In this document: positions 16,113 to 24,204 of the stretch, piece by piece
Layout: the number at the start of each line of letters is the position of its first letter
Position numbering within the stretch: the first letter of the stretch is position 1
Assembly: GCA_021413735.1 (NCBI GenBank)
Contig: JAIOPV010000212.1
Location: forward strand, 1 to 39,311
Reading direction: 5' to 3'
Length of the DNA: 39,311 nucleotides
Source: Planctomycetota bacterium
GTDB taxonomy: Bacteria > Planctomycetota > Planctomycetia > Gemmatales > Gemmataceae
The notes under the pieces: generated by a model
Seen by the model: the letters and a program-made list of their open reading frames with translations, nothing else
Databases searched by the model: none
What the model was told of the DNA's origin: nothing
Translations under genes and position numbers: made by a program

Positions 16113-16211
16113 ATGTCATCGCCAAAACGACGACGGTTGCTCGAAGTGGGATCGCTGATGGTGGCGTTGGATCGCAAGCGCCGCGTGGTCTGGATTGAGC
16201 GGCGCATCTGA
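16113..16211 (+). CDS. Possible 32-residue Arg-rich small protein
   Basis: Short ORF (N-terminus MSSPKRRRLLEVGSL) with GGAGG 10 bases upstream of its ATG. It is rich in Arg/Lys (10 of 32) with an alternating hydrophobic pattern, and ends in WIERRI. It lies divergently from the Cys-rich gene and convergent with the lipase gene. There is no homologue I can name. The good ribosome site and composition argue for a real small gene; the length alone would not. Confidence 0.35.
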   Translation: MSSPKRRRLLEVGSLMVALDRKRRVVWIERRI

Positions 16212-16251
16212 CGGAGAAGAGTTTAACGATTGCTCCGGTTCTGCGAGCGGT

Positions 16252-17028
16252 TCAGAACCCGGCTTGCGACAATCGACGGACGATACGGCCGTAATCCGGC
16301 GCGAGGTTCGGCCATTCGCCGCGACGGATGGCGTGACGGTTCGGCCAGTTCACCAGGTTCAAGTGATCGCCCGCCCAGACTTCGCTGTGTTCTCCCCAAG
16401 TCGCGCTCGCTACCGAGACCACTCCGTCGTTCGCCCCTTCGGCCTTCGCCACGACGCTGTACGGCAGCAACCACTCAGCCCCGAGCCAAGCCTGATCGCA
16501 CTGCCCGGCGATCGAGTAGTACCGCACGCCGGGCACGTCGCGAACCTCTTCGTTGAACCGCTGACAGCCTTCCGTCGTGAGGTCGAAGAACGCCTGATGC
16601 GGAATGCCGAAGAGTCGCAGAAACGGACCCAGCAGACGCGAAAATCGGCTCACGCCCCAATCTGCGAATGAAGTTCCACGGTGCGGTGTGCCGACGCTCG
16701 TGACCGACAAGACGCGGCTTTCCATCCCGAGCTTCGCGGTGAGGTAGCGAGCATCGAGACCGCCCATGCTGTGCCCGATCAGGTGGAACGGGCCGCTTGC
16801 CAGTTCGCTCTCGATGAAACGCTTCAGATCTGTTGCACGCCGTGCGACTCCTTCAGTCGGACTAACTCGCGCAACCAGGACGCGATTGCCGACCGCTTCG
16901 AGCCGTTCGCAGATGCCGGGGAAGTAATCTTGCAGCGTGTGCCCAAACGCGGAAATGCGATCGAAGCCCCACAGCCCAGGTGCCAACACGATCGGGGCGT
17001 TCAACTTCGGAATCTCAGTCTCAAGCAC
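16252..17028 (-). CDS. Lipase-like alpha/beta hydrolase
   Basis: 258-residue alpha/beta hydrolase resembling bacterial triacylglycerol lipases. The N-terminal strand and oxyanion region is PIVLAPGLWGFD, the nucleophile is Ser87 in GHSMGG, and the C-terminal part has NDGVVSVASATWGE (acid) and DHLNLVNW (His), the order seen in Pseudomonas-type lipases. There is no signal peptide, so it may act inside the cell or leave by another route. The GTG 17028 start has AAGGA about 6 bases upstream. The gene is divergent from the dehydrogenase at 17171, sharing an upstream region of about 140 bases. Substrate is unknown. Confidence 0.82.
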   Translation of the reverse strand: MLETEIPKLNAPIVLAPGLWGFDRISAFGHTLQDYFPGICERLEAVGNRVLVARVSPTEGVARRATDLKRFIESELASGPFHLIGHSMGGLDARYLTAKLGMESRVLSVTSVGTPHRGTSFADWGVSRFSRLLGPFLRLFGIPHQAFFDLTTEGCQRFNEEVRDVPGVRYYSIAGQCDQAWLGAEWLLPYSVVAKAEGANDGVVSVASATWGEHSEVWAGDHLNLVNWPNRHAIRRGEWPNLAPDYGRIVRRLSQAGF

Positions 17029-17170
17029 GGCGAATCCTTTCCACGACCGCTAGCGATCTGTCCCGTTGCAACGAGCAGGCTTTCGAGTAAACCGTTTCAG
17101 TACGGCTCTGGGAGCCGCTGCATTCGGAATGATGAAAGAAGCAACATATTCCCTTCACGAGAACTACGCA

Positions 17171-18079
17171 ATGACTATTCCCGTCGCGCAGGCTGGAAAA
17201 ACTCGCATCGGCTGGATCGGCACAGGCGTCATGGGACGCTGGATGTGCCAGCACGCGATGTCGAAGGGCTTCACGGCCACAGTGTACAACCGCAGTGCCG
17301 ACAAGCTTCAACCACTGCTCGATCTCGGTGCGAAGGCTGCCGACAGCCCGAAAGCTGTCGCAGAACAATCGGACATCGTTTTCGCGATTGTCGGCTTCCC
17401 CGTGGACGTGCGGCATGTGTTCCTGGGTCACGATGGAGCGCTCGCGGGTGCTAAACCTGGCGCGGTGCTGGTGGACATGACGACGAGCGAGCCGTCGCTG
17501 GCGAAGGAGATTTACGGCGCGGCGAAAGACAAGGGAGTGGCGTCGCTGGATGCGCCGGTCTCGGGTGGCGATGTGGGAGCGAAGAACGCGGCTCTCTCGA
17601 TCATGATTGGCGGCGACAAGGATGTGGTGGCGGCGGTGCAGCCGGTGTTCGAGACGATGGGCAAGACGATCATTCACCAGGGCGGAGCGGGTGCGGGTCA
17701 GCACACGAAGATGGTGAATCAGATTCTTATCTCTTCGAATATGATCGCGGTGTGCGAGGGCTTGCTCTACGGCTACAAGGCGGGTCTCGATCTGGAAACG
17801 GTCTTCAAGAGCGTGAGCGTTGGTGCTGCTGGCAGCAAGGCGCTGGAAGTGTTGGGGCCGCGGATGATGGCGAGGAACTTCGAGCCAGGGTTCTATGTCG
17901 AGCACTTCATCAAAGACATGGGGATCGCGTTGGCGGAAGCCGAGAAGATGAACCTGTGCCTGCCGGGCTTGGGGCTTGCGAAGCAACTCTATGAAGCCGT
18001 GCGGGCGCAGGGTTACGGCCGCAAGGGAACGCACGCATTGTTGATGGCACTGGAGCACATCAACAACGTCAAGCGGTGA
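17171..18079 (+). CDS. Beta-hydroxyacid dehydrogenase (3-hydroxyisobutyrate dehydrogenase family)
   Basis: About 302 residues, NAD(P)-dependent oxidoreductase of the 3-hydroxyisobutyrate / tartronate semialdehyde reductase family. N-terminal Rossmann motif [17 protein letters not shown]; substrate motif [13 protein letters not shown]; catalytic Lys in HTKMVNQIL. Length and motifs are all normal. I chose ATG 17171, which leaves 10 residues before the first strand; in-frame starts at 17066 and 17129 add residues that do not look family-like. The actual substrate (3-hydroxyisobutyrate, tartronate semialdehyde, succinic semialdehyde) cannot be told from the sequence. No valine-degradation genes are adjacent, although the 2-oxoacid dehydrogenase at 37-3294 is in the same window. 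Confidence 0.88.
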   Translation: MTIPVAQAGKTRIGWIGTGVMGRWMCQHAMSKGFTATVYNRSADKLQPLLDLGAKAADSPKAVAEQSDIVFAIVGFPVDVRHVFLGHDGALAGAKPGAVLVDMTTSEPSLAKEIYGAAKDKGVASLDAPVSGGDVGAKNAALSIMIGGDKDVVAAVQPVFETMGKTIIHQGGAGAGQHTKMVNQILISSNMIAVCEGLLYGYKAGLDLETVFKSVSVGAAGSKALEVLGPRMMARNFEPGFYVEHFIKDMGIALAEAEKMNLCLPGLGLAKQLYEAVRAQGYGRKGTHALLMALEHINNVKR

Positions 18080-18234
18080 AAATGCTTGAGTTGACTCGGC
18101 GTGTTGATTCGGTGCCCTGGGGGCCGACAAGTCCGTCACGACGGCTGCGGAGGATGAGGAATATGATACGATGAACTTCCCACAGCTGTGCCACGCCGAA
18201 CACGCCCCCAAGCCCCGTGGACAAGGAAGCAACG

Positions 18235-20502
18235 ATGAATCCTCAGGCACCCTGCCCCAACTGTGGACAGCTTTGGTTCGCTGTTTCAGCGGACCCGTCG
18301 AAACCGCCGAAATGCCCCAAATGCCTCGTGAACCTGGTTCTGCCAGGCATGCCAGCGCCAGTTGCCCAACCCCCTGTGTCGGTTGGCGATTGGGGAGAAG
18401 ATCCATCTGTGCCAGTCCCCGTGGCGGAAGCAGTTCCTCCGTACCAGCCACCACTCCCGCCAAAGCAATATCCCGCACCACAACCACAGCATCACCCCGC
18501 ATCTCCGCCGCGGGAAGTGGAAGTGGAGCTGGAGCTTGTTCGTGTTCCGACGCCCCAACCCCGAGCCAAACCCCAGCAGAGAGCAAAGGCGACTGCTCGG
18601 CCTCTGGTGCAACCCGCGAACAAGAAAGGGTTCGTGTTGCTGGCCGGCGTGTTGATTGTGGGCGGTGGTCTGGGCTTGGCAGCGTTCTTCCTTCTGGGTG
18701 ATAAGTCCCAACCTGAACGTTCTGGGCATCACCACGCCAAGAAAGATGACACTCCCACTCCTGAGCACAAGCAACCCGATGAGACGGTGCCTGAACCGGT
18801 CCGACCGAAACCAACTCCGCCAGCCGAACTGCTGCCGGAAGCGGGTCTCGCCGAACGCAAAGCCGAGGATATCTCCGCCAACTCGGTTCTGGTGCTCAAA
18901 TCGGGAACCGTCGCGAATCGCATCATTGCGGCGCAAAGGTTGGGGAATCTCAAGGCTGAGGCAAGTTCGGCTTTGCCTGCTCTGATTGCGGCTCTGGACA
19001 ATCCCGATCCGCAACTCCAGACCGCGATTGGCGAGGCACTCGTTCAGATCGGTGCACCCAAACCCGGCAGCGGTGTCGAGCGGATGTTGCTCGCCGCCCT
19101 CCGCTCCAAGTCGCCCCAGGCCCGAACGTATGCCGCTGCGTTGCTTGCGGCTGAGCCGATGCTCACAGTCGAGAGCGTGAAGCCGCTCGTCGCTGCGTTG
19201 AAAGATGATCTCCCCGAAATTCGTGCCAACTGTGCTCAGGCCATCGGTAAGGTTGGCCCGAAGGCGCAGGCAGCAGCGTTCGAGCCTCTCCTGGATCTGG
19301 TGGTGGATACCGATGAGACAGTGAGCCTGGCCGCTGCCGAGGCGATTCCAACTTTGGGACCGCCGAACGCAACACTCCGACCTGCACTGGTCACGCGGCT
19401 GAAGAACAACGATGTCCGGATGCGATTGATCGTCGCACCACTTCTTGCTGCGCTGCCTTCCAAGGGGGATGACACCCTGCGTATCTGGCAGCCACTTCTC
19501 AAGGATGGCGAACCCAAACTTCGATTGGTCGCTCTTAACGCCTTGAGTCCGTCGATGGAACTGATCGCCGAGGCGGGCACGGATGTCATGCGATTGTTGT
19601 CCGATACGGACCCCGCCGTGAGAAAGGCCGCAGCACACTGCGCAATGCACATCGGAAAGACAATCGGGGCACCGACTGCCATCGCCAAAGCTTTCGAAAC
19701 GGAAACCGATCCTGCCGTGAAGCTCGAACTGGCCACGTCCCTCGTCACACTGGTCAAGCCGGACCTGACGAACCTGGGAGCATTCCGACACATCCTCAAA
19801 GACGGATCGCCAGAACTGCGTGAACAGGCCGCGCAGAAACTCGCCACGATTGGTCGCGATGCTCAGGAGACTCTTCCCGAACTTACCGTGTGCATTGGAG
19901 ACGAGTCGCCAGGTGTTCGAATCGCTGCACTCAAGGCTCTGGCGGCACTGGGCACCGACTGCAAACCAGCGTTGCCGATGGTCGCGGGACTGTTCGACAA
20001 GGAGAAGACACCCGTCCCGGTTCTGGCAGCCGCGGTCGAGGTTCTCGGAGCGGTCGGTGCCGATGGTCTGACTCATCTGGAAAAGCTCATCAAGAAAACC
20101 GTTCCGCCTGAAGTGAAGGAGCAAATGTGCCTCGCCTTCAGCAAGAACAAGTTTCTTTCTGAGCCTGTTCAATTGTGGTTGGTAGATCAGGCTGAATCGT
20201 TACCCAAATCGCGTGAGGTGATCGCCAAGGCGTTGGCCAAGAAGGGTAGCGATGCCACCGTGGAGTCCATGCTGCGCTACACGCACATTTATAAACCCGT
20301 CAAGGGAGCGAATCCGCCGGAGATGTATCCGGTCGAGATTCGACAGTGGATGGTGTCCGTTCTCGGCAAGATGGATTTGAAAGCGGACGTGTCCCAGGAG
20401 ACGCGAACGAAAGTGATCGACCGCATGAAGTACCTGTCCAAGAATGACAAGACTCCCGAGATCGTCACCGAGGCAAACGCAGTGTTGAAGAAGTTGAATT
20501 GA
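18235..20502 (+). CDS. Zinc-ribbon, single-TM, HEAT-repeat protein
   Basis: About 755 residues. Residues 1-32 are a zinc ribbon (C7-x2-C10 ... C27-x2-C30). Then follow a Pro-rich, low-complexity stretch (35-130), one membrane helix (about 133-156, GFVLLAGVLIVGGGLGLAAF) and a charged Pro/Lys-rich linker. From about 225 to the end come many HEAT-like repeats of 30-40 residues (for example LPALIAALDNPDPQLQTAIG, IRANCAQAIGKVG, LREQAAQKLATIG). The layout suggests a membrane-anchored protein-binding scaffold, with the ribbon probably cytoplasmic and the repeats outside, though topology is inferred. ATG 18235 was chosen because AAGGA lies about 8 bases upstream; GTG 18217 is less likely. Binding partners are unknown. 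Confidence 0.85.
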   Translation: MNPQAPCPNCGQLWFAVSADPSKPPKCPKCLVNLVLPGMPAPVAQPPVSVGDWGEDPSVPVPVAEAVPPYQPPLPPKQYPAPQPQHHPASPPREVEVELELVRVPTPQPRAKPQQRAKATARPLVQPANKKGFVLLAGVLIVGGGLGLAAFFLLGDKSQPERSGHHHAKKDDTPTPEHKQPDETVPEPVRPKPTPPAELLPEAGLAERKAEDISANSVLVLKSGTVANRIIAAQRLGNLKAEASSALPALIAALDNPDPQLQTAIGEALVQIGAPKPGSGVERMLLAALRSKSPQARTYAAALLAAEPMLTVESVKPLVAALKDDLPEIRANCAQAIGKVGPKAQAAAFEPLLDLVVDTDETVSLAAAEAIPTLGPPNATLRPALVTRLKNNDVRMRLIVAPLLAALPSKGDDTLRIWQPLLKDGEPKLRLVALNALSPSMELIAEAGTDVMRLLSDTDPAVRKAAAHCAMHIGKTIGAPTAIAKAFETETDPAVKLELATSLVTLVKPDLTNLGAFRHILKDGSPELREQAAQKLATIGRDAQETLPELTVCIGDESPGVRIAALKALAALGTDCKPALPMVAGLFDKEKTPVPVLAAAVEVLGAVGADGLTHLEKLIKKTVPPEVKEQMCLAFSKNKFLSEPVQLWLVDQAESLPKSREVIAKALAKKGSDATVESMLRYTHIYKPVKGANPPEMYPVEIRQWMVSVLGKMDLKADVSQETRTKVIDRMKYLSKNDKTPEIVTEANAVLKKLN

Positions 20503-20603
20503 TGTCTTGCCTCTCGAATGTGACAACTTTGCGGGCTGTTTACGCGATGCAGGGCTGTGAGATCGCAGGTAAATGTGGGCTGGGGTTATTCCGAATGCCG
20601 ATC

Positions 20604-20629
20604 GCATTGACACACCTGGGTGTCAATGC
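20604..20629. promoter_or_regulatory. Palindrome just upstream of a small exported-protein gene
   Basis: GCATTGACAC (20604-20613) and GTGTCAATGC (20620-20629) form a perfect 10-bp inverted repeat with a 6-base spacer, ending 11 bases before ATG 20641. It could be an operator, a 5' UTR hairpin that influences ribosome access, or the terminator of the HEAT gene 100 bases upstream. The ribosome site (GGGGATGCGAA) directly follows the hairpin. Confidence 0.5.
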
Positions 20630-20640
20630 GGGGATGCGAA

Positions 20641-21162
20641 ATGAATTGGAACGCGCGCCAGGCAATCACTTCCGGCTTCGCCGTGCTGGCCGCTCTAATC
20701 GGAATGCCGGTCGCATCGGCTGGCGACCCCCCTCGTGAGATGCGCGATCTCGTCCGAATGCCTCAGCACGAACTCGAAGCACTCTACCTCGCGTCGCCTC
20801 CCGCTCCTTTCCCAAGCGGGTTTCTACCTGGTCGCGCGATCAAATCTCCTGGCTCACTGCAGACCGTTGCGAACTCGCGAATGACGCGACTCGTGTGGCA
20901 AGGGAAGTTCTTCCGCGATAACGGCACGATGATCAACCGCCTGTTCGGTGGTGTGAAGGCGATTCCGGCCGATGTGTATCTGGGTGAGAGCTTGATCGAC
21001 GGCCAGCCGTCGCTGATCCTCGACTACTCGCGCTCGAAACTCTGGCCGGACGTGCGAGACGAAATTCGTGAGGTGTCGCCGGGGCTTTACCTCGGCGTGA
21101 TGTACAAGGGCAAACCGGTTGCCTCTCAGAAGATGTTCTTTGCTCTCGACTCCCGGAAGTGA
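20641..21162 (+). CDS. Small exported protein of unknown function
   Basis: 173 residues with a signal peptide (residues 1-28, ending GMPVASAG). The mature protein contains GRAIKSPGSLQTVANS, RLVWQGKFF, NRLFGGVKAIPADVYLGES and LILDYSRSKLWPDVRDEIREVSPGLYLGVMY. The last part resembles proteins in which a lipid- or cofactor-binding barrel ends in a Gly-rich strand, but I cannot name the family. ATG 20641 was chosen over the ORF start at 20620 because the latter lies inside the palindrome and would lengthen the n-region needlessly. It is convergent with the aminotransferase-like gene; a shared hairpin separates them. Confidence 0.72.
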   Translation: MNWNARQAITSGFAVLAALIGMPVASAGDPPREMRDLVRMPQHELEALYLASPPAPFPSGFLPGRAIKSPGSLQTVANSRMTRLVWQGKFFRDNGTMINRLFGGVKAIPADVYLGESLIDGQPSLILDYSRSKLWPDVRDEIREVSPGLYLGVMYKGKPVASQKMFFALDSRK

Positions 21163-21176
21163 GATCACGGTTGAGT

Positions 21177-21206
21177 GACCCCGAGGAACTGATAGCCCTC
21201 GGGGTC
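21177..21206. terminator. Bidirectional terminator between convergent genes
   Basis: Perfect 10-bp stem GACCCCGAGG (21177-21186) / CCTCGGGGTC (21197-21206) with a 10-base loop, placed between the stops at 21162 (+) and 21219 (-). GC-rich stem without a strong U-tract on either side. Confidence 0.65.
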
Positions 21207-21218
21207 GCGTCACATCCA

Positions 21219-22577
21219 TCACACCCGGCTGAACACGGGCTTCGCATCCTCGGCTAGTTGCTCCGTGGTGGCTTCCTTTGGCTCTTCAGGGAGCGCCGCT
21301 TCCACCGTCACAGTCAGCACTTGAATTGCCGGATCACGCACGCGATCAATGAACGCAGCCATGCGAGTCAGCCCTTCGCGCAACCGGCCATCGTCTGCTG
21401 CGAAGCCAACGCGGACGTGTCCTGTGCCGCTCGGACCGAAGGCGATTCCGGGACCAACCTGCACACGCTCCTCGCGGAACAATCGCTCCGCGAACGTGCG
21501 GCCATCCAGCCCCAATCCCGCGACCGGCACCCACACGAACAGCCCGCCCGCTGGGCGATCCGGTTCCAGACCCATCGCACGCAGCCGGTCGACGGTGTAA
21601 TCGCACTTCTCCTTCAAGCGATCACGCTGCGCCCGGAACTCGGCATCAGGCTCCGCGAGGGCACGAGCCGCGGCTTGCTGACACACAGCAGGCACGAACG
21701 GGGCGTTCAAGTTCTGCATCAGACCGCAGGCTCGCACCAGGTGACGCGGACCTGCGAGCCAGCCGACCCGCAGCGCACCGAGCCCGAATTCCTGCGACAT
21801 CGACCCAGCCGTGAGGATGCGTTTCTCCGCTCCCGCGAGCGTGCCGAACGCCTTGCCCGACGTGCCGAATTTGAAACGCGAGAACGATTCGTCTGCGAAG
21901 ATCAACACGTTGTATGCCGCTGCGATCCATGCGAGATGATCGAGGTCTTCGTCGGCGATGCTCGCGCCGGTGGGGTTCATCGGAGCCGACAGGATCAGCA
22001 TCTTCGCGCCACGCATCGCCTTCTCAAACGCCGCAGCGGGATATCGGCAACGGCCGTCTTCGGTCCACGTTGGCACCCATCGCACGGTGGCTTGCCGCGA
22101 TTTTGCCCCGAGCGCGAACAGAGGCGAACTCGGGTCGAACATCACGACGCGATCGCCGGGATTCACGAAGGCGTCGAGTGCCGCGGCGAATGCTCCCGTG
22201 GTTCCGTGCGTGACGAGCACTTCGGTTTCGGGGTTCACGGTTCGGCAATCGAGTCGCTTGTATCGGTCGGCGATGGCGTCGCGGATAACGGGTAACCCGT
22301 GCGGGGGCGGGGTGCCGCGACGGTCTGCTGTGAAGCGCCCGAGACTGATTCCCGACTCTGAACGCAGCGCTGACGGGTTCAGGTCGATCACGTCTGGCCC
22401 GCACGAGTCTGGTACGAACGCTGGGTCGAGCAGTTCGTCGAGTGGAGCAGCGAGAACGCGGTCGGAGTAATGGCGAAGGAAGGCGGTTCCGCCGTCGGTG
22501 AGGCGTTTGGCACGCGGCGTGAACTTGGCGATGCCGGTGCGAACGAGCAGCTTCGTGAACCAGAATGGGAGCCCCAC
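21219..22577 (-). CDS. Aminotransferase class I/II fold protein lacking the PLP lysine
   Basis: 452 residues with the fold-type I aminotransferase pattern: THGTTGAF (phosphate-binding region), NPTGA (N201), FADESFSRF (D229, which would contact the pyridine nitrogen) and the GxR phosphate motif GALRVGW (R270). The Schiff-base position, normally Ser-x-Ser-Lys, reads SMSQEFG, with Gln262 where Lys is expected; the codon is CAG on the coding strand. If correct, the protein cannot form the usual internal aldimine and may be a pseudoenzyme or have a changed role. The first 45 residues are atypical and basic. The GTG 22577 start has a perfect AAGGAGG 6 bases upstream (22584-22590). A shared hairpin separates it from the convergent gene. 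Confidence 0.85.
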   Translation of the reverse strand: MGLPFWFTKLLVRTGIAKFTPRAKRLTDGGTAFLRHYSDRVLAAPLDELLDPAFVPDSCGPDVIDLNPSALRSESGISLGRFTADRRGTPPPHGLPVIRDAIADRYKRLDCRTVNPETEVLVTHGTTGAFAAALDAFVNPGDRVVMFDPSSPLFALGAKSRQATVRWVPTWTEDGRCRYPAAAFEKAMRGAKMLILSAPMNPTGASIADEDLDHLAWIAAAYNVLIFADESFSRFKFGTSGKAFGTLAGAEKRILTAGSMSQEFGLGALRVGWLAGPRHLVRACGLMQNLNAPFVPAVCQQAAARALAEPDAEFRAQRDRLKEKCDYTVDRLRAMGLEPDRPAGGLFVWVPVAGLGLDGRTFAERLFREERVQVGPGIAFGPSGTGHVRVGFAADDGRLREGLTRMAAFIDRVRDPAIQVLTVTVEAALPEEPKEATTEQLAEDAKPVFSRV

Positions 22578-22918
22578 GGTCGGCCTCCTTGCCGTGATGT
22601 CGAGAGTGTGTCGTGGGTATTGTGTCGCAACGGGGTGGGGGTTGTAAAGCCCGGCTGCGTTGTTCGATCAGAGTGATCGCTCGCGTGCTGTCAAGCGAAC
22701 CGCTCACCGAATTTGATTCCGGGCGACTTCCCCACCCCACTTCCGGAACCGTTCGATTCGTCCGGAAGAAACTATATCAGAATGTCGCTGGTCACCCGTT
22801 CTCGGAACGTATCTATACATCTGAACACATGTTGTGAGAACATCAGCAAATCGCGTGGACAAGAATCAGAGAATCGGCACCCCCGGAAACTGCCCAAATT
22901 AACGCGAACTCACACGGA
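22578..22918. other. Intergenic region without a recognised gene
   Basis: The region holds the AAGGAGG ribosome site of the aminotransferase-like gene and an 8-bp inverted repeat, CTTCCGGA (22740-22747) / TCCGGAAG (22761-22768), with a 13-base spacer. The central part is AT-richer than its surroundings. No ORF with protein-like composition was seen on either strand. Confidence 0.5.
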
Positions 22919-23242
22919 TCAATCTCGTTCGCTCTGGTTGGGTCGTTTCAAAACTCGAATTAGCCATTTGAATCGCAAGATCGCTCCCATGAGGAAGATG
23001 GCAAGCACGAGGTGAAGGCCAGCGACGAGTTCAGTTCCCCAACGGACGACGCTCTCATCCATCAACAACGCGACGCCGAACATTGGCACAGGAAGGAGCA
23101 ATGTCGGAGCACAACTGACAGTCCGAGTCTCGCCACCTGGATGTGGGTTCCGGATGTCTTCGAGTTCAGACCACAGTACCTCACTGTAGAAGAGCATGAC
23201 ATAAACACAAAAGAGCCACAGCAAAAGAACCCACCACGGCAT
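22919..23242 (-). CDS. Small membrane protein of unknown function
   Basis: 107 residues with about three hydrophobic segments: residues 1-20 (WWVLLLWLFCVYVMLFYSEV), about 45-62 (SCAPTLLLPVPMFGVALL) and about 68-94 (WGTELVAGLHLVLAIFLMGAIL), ending in a basic tail. No family recognised. AGGTG lies 5 bases upstream of the ATG, and the gene begins 19 bases after the macro-domain gene on the same strand, so the two are probably cotranscribed. Confidence 0.65.
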   Translation of the reverse strand: MPWWVLLLWLFCVYVMLFYSEVLWSELEDIRNPHPGGETRTVSCAPTLLLPVPMFGVALLMDESVVRWGTELVAGLHLVLAIFLMGAILRFKWLIRVLKRPNQSERD

Positions 23243-23261
23243 AATTCACCTGGGTTCGCGG

Positions 23262-23864
23262 CTACTCATCTCGAAGCAGTCGGTAATGCTGCACGAGTGC
23301 ATCGTTCACGCCCGTCGGTTGGAACGGCTGGGCGCCTTCCACTTCGTCCCACGCGGCACGCATCTGCTTCGCACAGATTCCCACAGGCATCTCGCCGGTG
23401 CCGGTGCCCATCCCCGGACAGCCGACGCTCTTGATCGAACCCGGACGCTGTTCGTTGTGCTTCCGAACCGCTCGCAGAACAGCGCGGAACGACAGGTACG
23501 CGTTCAGCGTTTGGGCGACGCTTACCGGGGCACGCAGCGTCGGCGCGACGATCAGAAATGGCACTTCGTCTCGCCCGGTGTCCATCACGATCGCCAGGCC
23601 AATCGGCAACTCGCCATCCCAGTCGCGACGGATGATCTCGCGGAGTTGATCCTGAATGTGCCAGCCGAAGCGTTCGCTGTAAACGCGGTCGATGCCGCCG
23701 TTCATGAAGCCAAAACAGTTCGCCGGGCTAACAACCGCATTCACCGCAACGCCGAAGATATCGCCAGTCGCAGGCACCACGTCCGGCACGCCCCCAAAGT
23801 GACGCTGCCATGCGGCCGTTAGCTCGCCACCACGATCACGCAGATGATACGTTACGCCTGCCAT
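23262..23864 (-). CDS. Macro-domain protein (ADP-ribose-binding type)
   Basis: 200 residues, essentially one macro domain. Strand-loop motifs: PATGDIFGVAVNAVVSPANC (residues 31-50; Asp and Asn at ADP-ribose-contact positions), FMNGGID (53-59), and the Gly-rich GCPGMGTGTGEMP near 148-160. Macro domains bind or hydrolyse ADP-ribose derivatives; the sequence does not show which. There is no signal peptide. Its only neighbour in the operon is the small membrane protein that follows by 19 bases. No ADP-ribosyltransferase partner is visible nearby. Confidence 0.85.
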   Translation of the reverse strand: MAGVTYHLRDRGGELTAAWQRHFGGVPDVVPATGDIFGVAVNAVVSPANCFGFMNGGIDRVYSERFGWHIQDQLREIIRRDWDGELPIGLAIVMDTGRDEVPFLIVAPTLRAPVSVAQTLNAYLSFRAVLRAVRKHNEQRPGSIKSVGCPGMGTGTGEMPVGICAKQMRAAWDEVEGAQPFQPTGVNDALVQHYRLLRDE

Positions 23865-24204
23865 CGAAACGCCTCCAACGGAACTACCGCGAGCGTCGAG
23901 GCGTCAGCCCGACGGTAATTGCGAGCGTCAATCGCGCGAACTGGTTCGCGAAACCGAATTCTCACCCCGCGACCGGCTACAAATTCCTGTCCTGCAGCAA
24001 CAAAACTTAACCATCATTGCGAAGCCGTCAGTCTGTTTTGAAATTACGATTGGAGCTTGTTCACAAAGATCGACCCGCAAACAACAGTAATTTATCCAGG
24101 AACAGTGCTCGACCGAGTTACGTCTGGCAAGCCATCAGGGGATTCGCTACATCTGGATTGGAGGAAGTTTTCACGGCTCACGACCGTCTTCCCTGGTTGC
24201 ACCG
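23865..24204. other. Intergenic region upstream of the FabH remnant
   Basis: No gene with family resemblance on either strand. The part at 23880-23945 (GAGCGTCGAGGCGTCAGCCC and following) looks like a fragment of a dispersed repeat. The later part is AT-richer and shows none of the FabH N-terminal motifs that would be expected here if the gene downstream were whole. Confidence 0.45.

Noticed and set aside
17021-18814. 597-codon minus-strand ORF over the dehydrogenase and HEAT genes
   Set aside because: Crosses two well-supported plus-strand genes and their spacer; composition typical of a reverse-strand artefact.
18286-20172. 628-codon minus-strand ORF opposite the HEAT gene
   Set aside because: Shadow; the plus-strand product has clear repeats, a membrane helix and a ribosome site, while this one has none.
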